64,000 nt of DNA from Apoda limacodes. Its lineage: Eukaryota; Arthropoda; Insecta; Lepidoptera; Limacodidae. Below the pieces are notes generated by a model that did no database searches, was not told the origin of the DNA, and saw nothing but the letters and a program-made list of their open reading frames with translations. The position numbers and the translations under genes are program-made. Positions 22,731 through 34,830 of the stretch are shown piece after piece. The DNA lies in the NCBI GenBank assembly GCA_946406115.1, contig OX291544.1:30459521-30523520 (forward strand). Reading direction: 5' to 3'. Position 1 is the first letter of the stretch. The number at the start of each line of letters is the position of its first letter.

Positions 22731-23897
22731 GAAATACATAACCCTAAAAATAAGAGGCTCTTGTATCCGTCGGTACTCTCAGGAGTCTACTATATTTTTT
22801 CTCTGCTACGGGATCCAACTTAGTCCCTTAAAAAAAAACCCTTTTTACTCTGGTGTTGCTATCTTCTATTATACATAATATTAAGTTTTTTGTTTAAATA
22901 TTAAGAATGTAATAAAACTACCTAAGTGGGTAAATAGGGAAAGAAAGTTCGCGACTTTCGTACTTTTAAGGTAAACTAACTGAAGCTGTAAAATAATCAA
23001 GATTCTAAGTCAACGCAATAAAAAATACGGCCATTTGTGTCACATATTTTAGCATTCACAAATAAATTAAAACCTATCGCGTACTTTTCATTGTCCTAGA
23101 TTATGACATAGATAATTAAGGCAAAGACTTGTGAAACTTGATCTCATGATGGAAGAACTATATACATAAAATAAGTTTGTACGGAACCCTCGGTGCGCGA
23201 GCCAGACTTCACTTGGCCGGTATATCTTTTTAAACCCTACTAATCTCAATCAGGTTTTAAACCATAGCATATTAGGGCAGTGTTGCCTTAACGAACACAA
23301 TTTCCGTACAATAAAGGCTGATTCTGTTCTAGAAAAGAAGGCAGAATTCGTAGATACTAGAATCTTTTTGAAGTTTTACGAATGCTTTTTGTAAAATAAA
23401 CTTCAAGTTACGATCAACAACACAAGGTCTAATTATATTGAGATATATTTATATTATTTGGCACTCACTAGAGTTCTTATTTCTCTTATTTGTTATTTTA
23501 TTAAAATCCACACTTGTTAAAAAAATAAAGGGGCCATAACATATGTTGATATCTAAAACATTATTAAAAAAACAAGTATTAAAATAACAACAAATCTAAT
23601 TTAAAGGTTTATGCAAGAACTAGTATTTTATCAATTAAATCTTCCTTTAATGATAAATAAATGTTGTTGTGGACACAGGATGTCACTTAATGTAATTAGA
23701 CTAAAATTAAAACCAGTCAACGTTTTAGTATGATCCATAGTGATATTATAAATGCGAAAATGTGTTTGTTTGCTGAAGCTTTTGGAAAAAATAGTTTTTG
23801 TATGACAGAGCAAAAACAACGATAACGTGTTTCTTGTATGTAACTTTTTGTTTTTTTTGTTTGATTATAAATTATAAATAAATTATAATTATAAATA
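22731..23897. other. Non-coding; repeat scraps
   Basis: 23102-23160 (TCATGATGGAAGAACT) matches the reverse complement of 54512-54570. 23177-23215 (TACGGAACCCTCGGTGCGCG) is a scrap of the family at 19755-20098. No exon recognised. Confidence 0.5.
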
Positions 23898-24437
23898 CTC
23901 AGTTTGAGAAAGAGATTAACCGAAGAATACAGCTCGACTGGGCAGCGTTCGGAAAACAACGCAATATCTTTTCGTCCAAAATACCTCAGGGCCCAAAAAT
24001 GAAAGTCTATAAGCAGTCTGTGTTGCCAGTGATGACTTATGGTACAGAAACGTGATCTCTTACTGTTGGCCTCTTAATAATAAGCTCAGAGTCGCTCAGC
24101 GAGCTATGGCAAGAGCTATGCTTGGTGTTTCTTTGAGCGATAGAATCCGAAACGAGGAAATTCGCCGAAGAACTAAGGTTACCGACATAGCTCAAACAGT
24201 TAGCAAGCTGAAGTGGCATTGGGCAGGCCACATCGCTCGTCGAACTTATAGCCTATGGAGAAGGAAGGTTCTCAAGTGGCGACTACAGATCGGAAGACGC
24301 AGCGTGGATCGGCCTCCTACCTGTGTGACGATCTGGTCAGAGCCGCAGGAAGCGGATGGGCACGGGCGGCTCAGGACCGGCCGTTGTGGAGACATAGGGG
24401 GGAGGTGAACGTTCAGCAGTGGACGTCTTTCGACTGA
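23898..24437 (+). pseudogene. RTE-like LINE ORF2 C-terminus
   Basis: Plus strand: FEKEINRRIQLDWAAFGKQ, IFSSKIPQGPKMKVYKQ, VLPVMTYGTET, then RVAQRAMARAMLGVSLSDRI, EEIRRRTKVTDIAQ and KLKWHWAGHIARRT. The last phrase is a hallmark of this lepidopteran LINE group. A stop (TGA at about 24054) and a frameshift near 24320 break it. It ends with VQQWTSFD and a short 3' tail. The RT core is absent, so this is a 5'-truncated insertion. A minus-strand relative is at 52104-53245. Confidence 0.85.
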
Positions 24438-25519
24438 AACGAACGAACAAATTATAACACATATTCAGTGAAAATTCCACGCTTCTATCTGTCTCGGTCT
24501 TAAAGATCTGGACTCTTTATTGGTTGGACGGACAGACAACGTAGGGCCAGTAACAAAGTAAAAAGTACCCATGATAAAAGTCTTTAATAAAAAAAATTAC
24601 ACGTTTGCAACAAGCACACCGTGTGCATGCTTGTAAGTAGGATCTAGGTTAAGTTAAAAAACAAAAAAAAATGTTCGGTAGCAAGTACCGCATGACCATC
24701 TTCTTTTGAGATTTTTTTTATATTTAAGAATTTATAAATGAATATTATCAAAAAAAATCAGGTTTTTAGCGATAAAAAACAAACGGATTTTGCTTAAACT
24801 CCCTTCAGATCTAAGTCATGACGTGGCGTATCGATTGATATGGCCACGAAAGCAATTTAGTCCATTGCTTCTTGAGTTATCAAGGGCCAAAAAAAGCTAA
24901 CATACAAACACACATATATCACTCTAAAAATGATGGAAAACGATTCTCCAGTGTAGAAAACGCAAATTTAGCGATTTCGATTTTCGGACCTATGATAACT
25001 TCCTCAAATAAGTTAACAAATAAACATTTAAAACCTTAACACAAAAAATATGTAAAAAAGTTATAAATAAGTTAATAAGCGAATGACACTGATCCAAACC
25101 AGGAAATACATCAAATATATAAACATATTCTAATGCTTATTATATATATTTAATTCTTCTTGTTTTTTTTTTAATAAAGTTTAAAGTAAAAGATCATTTA
25201 TTCGACGCTGCATACACATTTACATCTTATAATTAACTAATACATATAAATAAATAAACTAGAATATATAATAAAGCTATTATACAATTTTAATGCTGGA
25301 TGCATCGTCGAAACAGGTTGTCAGTTCAGCATTTGCTGCAGATTGCTGCAGCGCTGTTATTGTGCTGACACCTTCCGTGACTCACGAACACCAGGGTCAC
25401 TGGCTTTACCTGTTATTTTGCTACCAGAGCTATTGCTCTGAAAATAATAATCAAATAAAACTTAATTCGGCTATTTTTTATTACATGTCAGATATTCACT
25501 AAGTACTAACAAAGGTATT
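24438..25519. other. Non-coding
   Basis: AT-rich. The short frame at 25293-25502 ends in a segment that may belong to the LINE beginning at 25520. No other feature seen. Confidence 0.4.
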
Positions 25520-27025
25520 TATATTTATTTAGGCTTACATGGTAATTGGTAGTTCATTCAACAGGGAACACGCTATTCATGGTGGCTCTTTGATTATTGT
25601 AAATAACAAGTTAAAACTTAAAGATCGGAAAGATATTGTGAGCCTCTCTGTTGAACGAATTATTGTAATACTGTGTGGAGTCAGAGCATTTTATTGTTGT
25701 TAGTGTGTACAGGCCGCCCTCAGGCGATTATGTCATTTTTGAAAATAAAATGGAAGAGGCTCTATCCATTTTTTGTAAAAAAAATAAATGATTATTTGTT
25801 TGCGGAGATTTTAATATAGATTTGTTAATAGAAAAGTCCTCCTTAGGCATAAAATTAAAAAGTCTATTACAATCATTCACCTGTAAAAATATATTTCTAT
25901 CACCGACTAGAATAACAGCTACTACAGCAACATGCATAGATAATATTTTTACAAATTGTATTACAGTTGTATGTCGGTGGTGACCGGGGGGTTTAAATTT
26001 CACTTTACGTCCCAAGTGGCGGAGGCTCGAACCCCGGGTCGGCGTGTGAGTCTTTTCAAATTTTTCAAGTACACTGATTAATTTATTCACACCACTGGCT
26101 TTTCGGTGAAGGAAAACATCGTGAGGAAACCTGCATACATCAAGAAAAAAAAAATGACGTATGTGAAGTCCACAATCCGCACTGGGCCCGCGTGTGGACC
26201 TATGGCCCAATCACCCTCGCTTATGAGGGTAGGCCGTGCACTGCAGTGGGGACGTATGAAGGCTGGCAAGCATTACAGTTACAAAAAAAAGTATTATAAA
26301 TAACCTTTCTTCTGACCATTGTGGGCAGTTAGTGCAAATTGAATTGTTAACGGTTTTTATAAGACCTAAAACTAAACGACACTTGGAGATATTTAAAAAT
26401 AATTTATTGTTAAAAATTCCATCTCTTGTCGAACATAATAATCCAAATACACAATATAATATGTTTTTTAAAGTTTTTAGTGATGAGTACGACTCTGTAT
26501 TTAAACCCAAGAGTGTCTTAGCTAACCAGCGTCCATGCTTTAGTGATTGGGCTACTGTGGGCATCCATATAAGCAGAAAACGATTGTATGAGTTATATAG
26601 TGAAAGAAAGTTTATTATAAGCGAGAAATTTAATGATGATGTTAAAAAATACTCTAAATTATTTAAAGTAATCGTAATGTCGTATAGCAAAATCACGTTT
26701 TTTAAGTGAAAAAATTAAAAATAGAAATGATAAAATAAAAACTACTTGGAGTATTATTAATGCTGAGACTGAAAAATCAAAATCTCATAAACCTGATTAT
26801 TGTCTAGAAGTTGATGGGACTATTTTTAACTCAGAAAGAGATATTGCCTCATTGTTCAATAATTTTTTCCTGGATATTCCATTCTCAACTACCAACTCAT
26901 TAAACTCATCTCCAATAATAGCAGAGGCTCTGTTAAAACCCTTATTTATGTTTACATTACCAAAGGTCAATTGGTGGAAAATGCCTGAAGGCATTAAGTT
27001 CGCCTATATACAAAATTAGTGCAAT
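25520..27025 (+). pseudogene. LINE (endonuclease and linker), RT deleted, interrupted by a SINE
   Basis: Plus strand: GSLIIVNNKLKLKDRKDIVS, VYRPPSGDYVIFENKMEEAL and FVCGDFNIDLL (about 25800-25830), then PTRIT and CIDNIFTN up to 25968. After the SINE the same frame resumes with NNLSSDHCGQL (26300-26330), RPKTKRHLEIFKNN, YNMFFKVFSDEY and, in a shifted frame, NRNDKIKTTWSIINAE, ERDIASLFNNFFLDIPF (to about 26880). Then it jumps to a 3' tail (ATGCCTGAAGGCATTAAGTT...GCAATAAAG, 26980-27025). The reverse transcriptase is missing, presumably deleted. Several stops and frameshifts. Endonuclease landmarks YRPP, GDFN and SDH are all visible. Confidence 0.85.
25969..26271 (+). mobile_element. tRNA-derived SINE inserted in the LINE, with target-site duplication
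   Basis: Flanked by ATTACAGTT at 25960-25968 and 26272-26280. Taking out the SINE and one ATTACAGTT restores an uninterrupted LINE reading frame through the join (…NCITV then TKKSI…). The head contains GGCTCGAACCCCGG (26029-26042), a pol III B-box match; the body has GAAAACATCGTGAGGAAACC and AGTCCACAATCCGCACTGGG, and the tail TGCACTGCAGTGGGGACGTA, an order I recognise from common lepidopteran SINEs. Confidence 0.9.
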
Positions 27026-27139
27026 AAAGATTTTTTTTATTATACTCTTTATTTATTTTCAATGTTAAATTAGGTTTTTAATATAATGAATATAAAAGTG
27101 AATAAAAATGCAAAAAATACAAAATTTAAACCCATTAAA

Positions 27140-27600
27140 AAAAAACCCTAACCTAGGGTACCACCGGCAGCGGGGCGGGGCCTAAGCTACCGGTGGTTAG
27201 GGCGACAGAGAGAGAAACCTTCTAACAATCCGCGCAGTGTCCAATACTACCGCCTTCTACCCTTGACCCAGCCATCTAGCGAGAGTTTCTGAAGGTGTTG
27301 GTCGAGACTCTTCGCTATACCATGCGCAGAAACGACTATCGGGACAATAATCGTCAAATCAACATCCGATATGGTCCTCGTTTGCCAGGTCTTGGTATTT
27401 GCTGGCTTTGTCCATCTCGGCCTTCACGAAGTTCTCATCATGGAGAATGGTGATGTCGACGAGCACTGCCTGGCGCTTTGATCGATCTGTCAGGCTTACT
27501 AGTTAAAATAGTCCTATCCGTGATGACAGATCGATCCTAATAGAGCATGGCACGCTATGGCTTTGTTTCTGCATGGCTGATTGGTAACAGGTGTAAATCC
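27140..27600 (-). pseudogene. LINE ORF2 C-terminal fragment of a further family
   Basis: Reading leftwards: SVITDRTILTSKPDRS, then KRQAVLVDITILHDENFVKA, EMDKASKYQDLANE and, one frame over, IIVPIVVSAHGIAKSLDQHL and KLSLDGWVKG. This series is typical of a LINE-encoded C-terminus found in many invertebrates. Two or more frameshifts. The plus-strand sequence is notably less AT-rich than its flanks. The clade is not certain. Confidence 0.6.
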
Positions 27601-27837
27601 GGGAGTATCTTGTTACTTTTTTTCCCCGTAGGCTAGTTTCCGAAGTGATGGTAGTTTAAATGCTGTGCATTTGTTGCCGGGCTGTTGTGTAGGAGTTGGG
27701 CCACTTTCGGGTGTGCATTTATGTATATGTGCGTATTTCTGTGTGCTATCGGGCGGCCGAACGAGGATTGCATCAGATAGGACCTATAAGTTAATTTACG
27801 TATAGTTTTATTTTTATATTTTTAAATGTATTTTTAT

Positions 27838-27881
<44 letters not shown>

Positions 27882-28264
27882 ATATAATATAATAGTTAAT
27901 TAACTTGACGATTCGAAAGTGTGCTTAGTAACCCATTTAAATAAAAAGATTTTAAATTTGCAATTTTGATATGGTCACTAGAGCAATTTTTGGTCCATTA
28001 GTTCTTGAGAATTCGAGGGACAAAAACATGCTAACATACATATACGATTTCGATTTGCGGACCTATTTTTTAATAACTTCCGCAAGAGAAGTTAATGTAT
28101 AGGTACTCATCGTTTAATAATATTTAAATAAAAATAATACAATAGTCTATTTTTAGGGTTTCGTACTTAAAAAAAAAAAAAAATAATACCTTATAGAATT
28201 GCTGCGAATGTCTGTCTGTCTGGCAAGACCCTTTTCCTTACATAACTTGGGAGGTATCATTTTT
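27601..28264. other. Non-coding; TA microsatellite
   Basis: 27601-27790 is moderately GC-rich and may extend the adjacent LINE but no motif could be read. A TA run occupies 27841-27880. 28145-28165 is poly-A after an AGGGTTTCGTACTT start of the 19755-type repeat. Confidence 0.5.
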
Positions 28265-28594
28265 TTTTAATACCACTAAGGTGGAAAACAAAAACACAGT
28301 CCGCCTGATGGTAAGCGGTCACCGTGGCCTATGGACGCTTGTAACATCCGGGGTATCACTCGCGCGTTGCCAACCCTTCAAAATTCCAACAACTTCTTTC
28401 TTGAAGAACCCCATACTGTTGTCCTTAGAGAAAACCTTGGCAGGGAGCTCATTCCACAACACAAGCGTTCGCCGGAGAAAGTTTCTCTGATATCGCACTG
28501 TACGCGACCATTTTGGTTCTAAAGTGTGAGAATGAATTCCCTGCCGATGGTAGAAAGCAGCCGTGGGCATCATTTCGAACAATTCTCGGGATTC
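28265..28594 (-). pseudogene. Jockey/CR1-like LINE, extreme C-terminus and 3' end
   Basis: A minus-strand frame contains FYHRQGIHSHTLEPKWSRT, RYQRNFLRRTLVLWNELPAK and MGFFKKEVVGILKGWQRASD, the usual end of this LINE's ORF2. The 3' UTR reads leftwards through GGCCTATGGACGCTTGTAAC / TAAGCGGTCACCGTGG to a TAATACCACTAAGGTGG end. It is truncated 5' at 28594 against an unrelated repeat. Confidence 0.85.
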
Positions 28595-28710
28595 AAACTA
28601 TCTCCATGCCAAATTTCATTATCATCGGTACACCAGTTTAAGCGTGAAGAGGTAATACACAGACAGAGTTACTTTCGCATTTATAAAATTAGTATAGATA
28701 GAGGAAAACA
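28595..28710 (+). repeat. Retroposon 3' tail
   Basis: ATGCCAAATTTCATTATCAT, CGGTACACCAGTTTAAGCGTGAAGAGGTAA and ACAGAGTTACTTTCGCATTT, with TATAAAATTAGTATAGATAG, is a frequently repeated 3' tail in lepidopteran genomes (from memory), probably of an RTE-like element. Confidence 0.55.
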
Positions 28711-29399
28711 AATGAGCTAAACCGTATTTTTTCTTGTTTGCTAAATCATGTTAACAAATATGGCGTATTGGAGATTTTAGTGTTGGGAAATCGGCTTTTG
28801 AGCTATCAAACGAATATTTTCTCATATTAGTTTAGTAGAACGGAGATTAATTCTCTGCCAATGGCGAGTAGTGAAATGGTAAATAAGCAGTGACGATCAG
28901 GAATGCAAGGTCTGTTTCACTGTTGGGCGCTAGATCAGTTTATGAACAGCGCTAGATTATAATATATTTTACATTATATAATCAGGTGTTGCAAGTTTGC
29001 TAATAAATACTCTTTCTGTTTATATCTCCACATATAATATCAGGAACATGGACATCCTCATTCTCATTGACATCAGTGTTTTTTGTATTGCCGTATAATA
29101 TTTCCGTAATCATAATTTGAAAGGGGTATATACACACGCAAGGAACTGAGAAAAGTAGAAATTTACGCTATGTGACAAAGATGACTATTGCGATTGCCAG
29201 GAATTCGAATGTATCATTTCTCGGGCTTTTACCGGTGGGTTATCTGACTACAGACTCTTTTTTAATGACTTAAATGGTTAAAATGTATGCTAGAAAATTT
29301 TTCTAGCAATGAAATATCATACTTACTACCTTTCCATTGTCTCCGTACCTCGTACTGAAAACCACAAATCTCGTATTTGTGAGAGGAATCTCGTACGGT
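28711..29399. other. Non-coding
   Basis: Nothing recognised. Confidence 0.4.
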
Positions 29400-29960
29400 T
29401 GGCAACCTGATTTTCAAGTTACCGCATAATAGGTTTTGATTTATTCGTGTCACAATATGCGGCAAAAATTGACCGTATTTTGGGCATATTTTTATTGCAT
29501 TGACTTAGATTTTTTTTAAACTTTAAGCGATTGTTGACTTTATTATTTGATATTAATTTCAACTCGATAGCTGTACGCTTTCTTGGGAAAAAGGGTTTTG
29601 ACAGGAAAACTCTTTTTAATGTGTTATAACTACAAATTAACAAATTTGTGGTGTAAGACCTTGCTTCGTGTCAAGTTTCGTGATTCTCCAAGGCAACGGG
29701 AAGTATCACAAATTGATTGATTTATTGGTGAATGCCAAATTATGCGATGATTTTTGCCGTATTTTTTATTGCATTGACTTAGGAACTTGATATTTTTAAA
29801 GCTTCAAGGGGTTGTCCTTAGTTATTATTGATTTTAACCTCGATTACTTCATTTGTTCTTGAGCTTGAACTCTTTTTAGTCTTGACAGACAGACAAACAA
29901 AATGACAACAAAGTGATCCTGTAAGGTTTCCTTCTTTTTTTTTCAGGTACGGAACCCTAA
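29400..29960. repeat. Tandem-dimer repeat, copy 2, ending in GGTACGGAACCCTAAAAA
   Basis: Two units about 290 bp apart share GGTTTTGATTTATTCG / TTGATTGATTTATTGG, GCCGTATTTT, TTGCATTGACTTAG and a following ATTTTAACCTCGAT / ATTTCAACTCGAT. A CTTGACAGACAGACAAACAA block and GGTACGGAACCCTAAAAA end the copy. Same layout as 54580-55190. Confidence 0.65.
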
Positions 29961-30379
29961 AAACTGTTGTTCTGAAAAAAACTAATATTTCTTTTTATTT
30001 GTCACCACTAGCATCATCTCTGTCTTCGAATTCCGAAACATGGATATTAAATTGTGGGGTCGGTGCATCAGTTTTATGTTTGTTTTACGTAAAAAATAAG
30101 TATTTTACTTTCAAATGATTTAATACGAATGCCTTAGAACTATTGTTAGACTTAAAGACATTACTCATACGGTAATTAAAGATCTAAAATCATTCTTTTT
30201 TATTTGTACAGATCCATAGACAACAATGTTTTACGAATATGAATATGTTTTACTCTGTGGAACTGGGTTTTGTCAATACTTTGAGTTTGTTAAAACTATT
30301 CTATTTAACGTATTTAAAAGGACAATATGAATTGTTTATTGATTTGGTATATTTTGTATGTGTTTGTTTTTCGCTGCAT

Positions 30380-31440
30380 TCGTGATGAATTTTTGGTGGG
30401 TAAAATTTATTGATTGTGACAGAAACTTGTAATTTTGAAAAGATGTGGTTTGGTTTACATGATAAGACAAGTATGAAAAAAAGGTTGTCGAATAATAAAA
30501 AATCTAAAAAAATAATTAAAAAAAAATCTCAACTAGTAACTTGTAGACCTGCGACCACTGCTCGATTAGACAATTTTAAAGTAAAGATTGAAAAGAAAAT
30601 TTTTTACATTCCATGCATGATAATGCTAATAATCTTTATAATTATTTTTTTAATTTCTGTAAAAGTAAAAACTTTCTTAAACTTGTCACGTCAAACTAAG
30701 TTGTATGAGTTGTATGAAATAAACACTATAACCACAGTTCCACGTTCACCATCCATGTCAAAATGTATTTAAAAAAAGTCAGCAGGATTGCAAAATCAAA
30801 ACATTTAAGTAATAAAATTAAAAAAACTAATAATAAAATAAAGACCACATGAAATGAAATATGTAGTGGCAATTTACTGAAATACCTACAATTGCAACTA
30901 ATGCTTAAATTCTATTAGAATTAGCAAAATGCAAGGCTATATTTAAATTCGAGCATGTTACATGTGAAGTCATTATAAAGACATTTAAATTATTGACTCA
31001 AAAAAAAACTGGTGACCTATACTTTTTGTCAAGTGGAAGTAAAGATTAAACTAATATTTTTAGACCTATCTCTATACTGCCTGCCTTAAGCAAATTTTTG
31101 AAAAACTTATGTTTAATAAGATGGTTAAACATTTTAACTTAAATGTTACAGTCACAAAATGCCATTTGTGTCTTATGTGATCTAGCAAATTCATTTGACT
31201 GCGTACAACATGAGACTCTTATACGAAAACTGAATCATCTTGGGCTTATTAATTGATTTGTATTTGTATAGGGGCATTTGAAATATTTTTTATATTAAAA
31301 CATTGTATGTTATTACCTGTTTTAATATGAAGTTGAAAAAATATAAAATATTAACTGCCGAGTTTCTTGCCGGTTTTTCTCGGTGGTAAATTATTTCGAG
31401 CCGGTGGTTAGTTAATAAACTGACGATTCAAAAATGCTGT
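30380..31440 (+). pseudogene. LINE fragment (linker, N-terminal RT, 3' tail) of the EN-RT group
   Basis: After a 120-codon open frame (30410-30772) the sequence reads SRIAKSKHLSNKIKKTNNKI (30780-30840), like the pre-RT segment at 26700. Then RPISILPALSKIFEKLMFNK (about 31060-31120) and LCDLANSFDCVQHETLIRKL (about 31170-31230), the start of RT including motif A, separated by deletions. 31345-31400 (CTGCCGAGTTTCTTGCCGGT) is a 3'-tail sequence I recognise from lepidopteran LINEs. The 120-codon frame itself is very Lys-rich with one hydrophobic stretch; whether it is LINE-derived is unsure. Confidence 0.65.
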
Positions 31441-32648
31441 TTAAAAGTATATTTTAATAAAAAAAATTGGGTTTAAGTTAGTTTTGTTTCAATATCTACA
31501 TCGAAACACAGTCTATAAACATTAATTTTATACAGAAATCTACCTTCGAACGGGTAGACATAGTAATCGTGAGGTAAGGTGCCCCACGGGGGAAAGGAGG
31601 GGGGAGGGCACGCGAACCCGACTACCCTTGGTCATCACATATGGCTAGTCGGCTGATGTCCAGCCAGTCATACATTTTGTCACGGCGCCATGACTGCACG
31701 ACAACAATATTCTTTTGCTCTTGTGATTCCCCTGAGTTTTACAAATAATAATTGGTTTGAAAACGATTTCCGGTAGAGTCAGAAAATCATTCCCAGTATA
31801 CTCTGTAGGTTACTTTAATGTATGGACTTATTGTGTTGGTCGCAATTTGCGTTCATGTATAGTAAATAAAAAATTATTTAGCGTCTAAAACTCAATAACA
31901 ACATAATAGTAACACAACTCCTCTATATCTATATACTTAAAGCAGCAATTTCAATGTATAGGTATTTCTAATCCCTATCTTTACCCATCAGCGTGGAAAC
32001 TCAAATTACCAACCCATCATTTGTTCAACTAGTTTTAATGCCAATTCATTTACTGCACAAGCAATAAAACTGTTTTAGGAAAATTTAGGAATCAAATTTA
32101 ACCTTATTGCATTGTTTTTGTGCAATAATCTATTGTAAGTATCTTAGCAAATATACTCGTACCTATGTGAATAAGTATTTGTATTTATTATATTAGTATT
32201 CCCGTAAAAAAAAATTCTTTTTTTTCATAAACTACTTATTAGATTAACGCAGTCTTTTTTTTATTGGTTACCCCTTTGTTCAATGTATGCAAATTTTTCT
32301 AGGATAAGAGACACATTTCTGTTATATTTTGTCAGAATCAATGCAAAGACAGCGACGTTATAAGACTGACATATGGATAGACATGGCACAACTGCGGAAC
32401 CCTAAAAAAACCACTATTTACGATTTTGTGAATTTTATAAAACATGTACTGTAATGTGGAAAAAAAAAATAGCGAGAAATAATACATTAAAACCACCACT
32501 TCTGACGTCAAAACGGTTTCATTGAATATAGATGAGATTCTGGCTTTTTTTAGAAGGTCAATGACGATCAACGCGTTGATGACATCATGTAACGCATAAC
32601 ATTGAACTCGATACTCTTTGTAGGATCACTTAGAAAAGTTGTTACACT
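31441..32648. other. Non-coding
   Basis: 31565-31720 is a GC-richer block (CCCCACGGGGGAAAGGAGGG) with no motif read. The rest is AT-rich with nothing recognised. Confidence 0.4.
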
Positions 32649-32862
32649 TTAGTCTCTCCCTGACCCGGTGAAATTAGTTTCACTATAGTCCCTCTCAGAC
32701 ACAGCGAAAGTTGGTTTACTATAGTCTCTCTCAGACCCAGCGACAGTTGTTTTACTATGGTCTCTCGCAGACCCAGCGAAAGTTGTTTAACTATAGTCTC
32801 TCAGACCCAACGAAAGTTGTTTTACTATAGTCTCTCTCAGACTCGGCGAAAGACTCGTTCTA
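32649..32862. repeat. 36-bp minisatellite, about six units
   Basis: Unit: TCAGACCCAGCGAAAGTTGT + TTTACTATAGTCTCTC. Six diverged units; one is shortened (near 32800). It runs directly into a member of the CGTCTGCACAACAACTTACC repeat. Confidence 0.9.
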
Positions 32863-32874
32863 TGTTGACACGAC

Positions 32875-33005
32875 TTGGCAGGCTTGTACTTATTAAAAAA
32901 CCTTCCAAAGCGTCTGCACAACAACTTACCAAAATGTCATTATAAGCAAAAAAAGGTTTACTCTTAGTGCTCCAGTTCGACTTGCACTTGACCGGTTGTT
33001 TTCTT
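32875..33005. repeat. Repeat tail family, copy 3
   Basis: AAAGCGTCTGCACAACAACT, a poly-A stretch and GTTCGACTTGCACTTGACCG match the order at 15345-15605. Confidence 0.6.
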
Positions 33006-33960
33006 TGATACTAAAGGTTAGTCCTGACAATGACGAACACAACAAAAAATAAAATATCTAAAGCGGTTAAGCCGTTTTCATTGTCATACACGTGGCAATT
33101 TTTAGATATAGATAGCTCTATATATGTACGCTATTGTTGAATTGGATGAACTATGAATTTTCAGAAAATAAATTGACATTCTTAACAATAAGTACATATA
33201 GAACAATATGATAGCCATCACTTATCATTATCTACTAATATTGTGTATGGCTGTTAAAAAGTGATCGATTGAACGAAACATTTTATAAAACTCAAAGCCT
33301 CTCTGCTTATCTGTTCATATTCTTTTCACGCAAGAACTTGCTCACTCAATTCACAGTCATCCAATTAACATATTTTTTTAGGGTTCCGTAGCTAAATGGC
33401 AGAAATTGAACACTTTTTACACACCACTTTTTCAAAAGAAACTTTTTCTCTAAGATTTATATTTTGCGAGTAACTGGCTTCCAACATTTGAAAAGTGTCT
33501 ACTCCCTCTAACTTTAAACCACGTGATTGAAATTAAAAAAGTAGTTTCAAACACTTACTAAACTTAAACTTATTTACTCATACTTACTAAACTTACACAC
33601 CCTCAAATTATCGCATTCATTATATTCGCTAAAATTGGTCACAGCTATGTCGCTCTCGGATGTGTAATTTATCTTTGACAAAAAAATACACAAACAAACA
33701 AACTTTTGTATTTGTACATCGAGTTAGGGTTTTACCCGCTGCTTCACTCGCGCGGAATTCAATTAAAATTCCTTGAGGAACTCATTGATGAATCGGAATA
33801 AAAGTATTCTACCTAGATGTCTTTCTTTGTCCCTCGAGTTACACTTGTACCAAAACTCATCCCGCTTGCTGAATCGTTGTTTGCAACACGTAAAGTAATA
33901 GCGCACCGCGGTTAAAACTGCGAAACAATCTTTTGCTGTGGAACCTCGCAATATAGTTAA
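33006..33960. other. Non-coding
   Basis: A TTAGGGTTCCGTAGCTAAAT start at 33378 is a scrap of the 19755-type family. Nothing else recognised. Confidence 0.45.
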
Positions 33961-34830
33961 TGCTTAACCTACCAATAACGGAAGCTAAACAAAGAAAACC
34001 CACTTAAGACTAAACTCAATAATTAGAGAACGCCACTAAATACTTAAATTTTGATTGACTTAAGTACTTTCGCAAGAATGGAAATACCCCTTTGAAATAC
34101 CGATTATATTTCAATGGCTATGTCTATGAGCAAACCTTCAAAAAAATACTTACGACATCACTTCGATGATTATTTTGCAATAGGTAACGATTTGCTTAGG
34201 TGCATATGAAAAAGTAAACTAAATTATGAGAATAGGACAAGGAAACCAAAAACTGTAAATAAATAATTAAGAAATTAACGTGGGATTCTGCTAAAATAAA
34301 AAAAACTTAAGAATGTTATCATTCTGCTACATTGGTTATGTCCGTTTACAGACTACGACCACTCGAGTAGGTATACCTGAGAATAGTAATCGAAGCTATG
34401 GGAACAAGATACTGAAAATAAATATCGCCACTAGGGTAATATAAAATGCAAGTACTGAAACACTGCTACAGAAGAACTAAATAATTACATTGAAAATTTA
34501 TATTTTTGCTGGACCTGCCTATAATGGAAGCTAAACGAAAATACCCCATTAACGTCTTAACTGAATAATTAGAGCCACCAAATACTTTAGTTTTGATAGA
34601 CTTAAGTACCTAGGACAAAAAAAATTAAGTGAAGCTTTGAAAAAAGGGATTCCAGAACAAAATGCAAGAATGTAAATCGCAAGTATTGGAACACTGATGC
34701 AGAAGAACAAATTAATTGCATTGAATATTTAAATTTATGCTCAACCTACTAACAACAGAAGCTAAACGAAAATACCCCTTTAATTACTTTGAACTGAACA
34801 CCTTTACAAGACAATAAAATGCAAAAGTTG
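33961..34830. repeat. Long degenerate direct repeats (three partial copies)
   Basis: GGAAGCTAAACRAARAAAAC/TACCC with a following CTGAATAATTAGAG and TTTTGATTGACTTAAGTAC occurs at 33980, 34520 and, in part, 34755. The block before it (GTACTGAAACACTGCTACAG AAGAACTAA...) occurs at 34450 and 34683. Spacing of the last two is about 235 bp. Confidence 0.7.

Noticed and set aside
26029..26042. Possible tRNA gene from the B-box
   Set aside because: It is inside a SINE defined by its target-site duplication; no acceptor stem.
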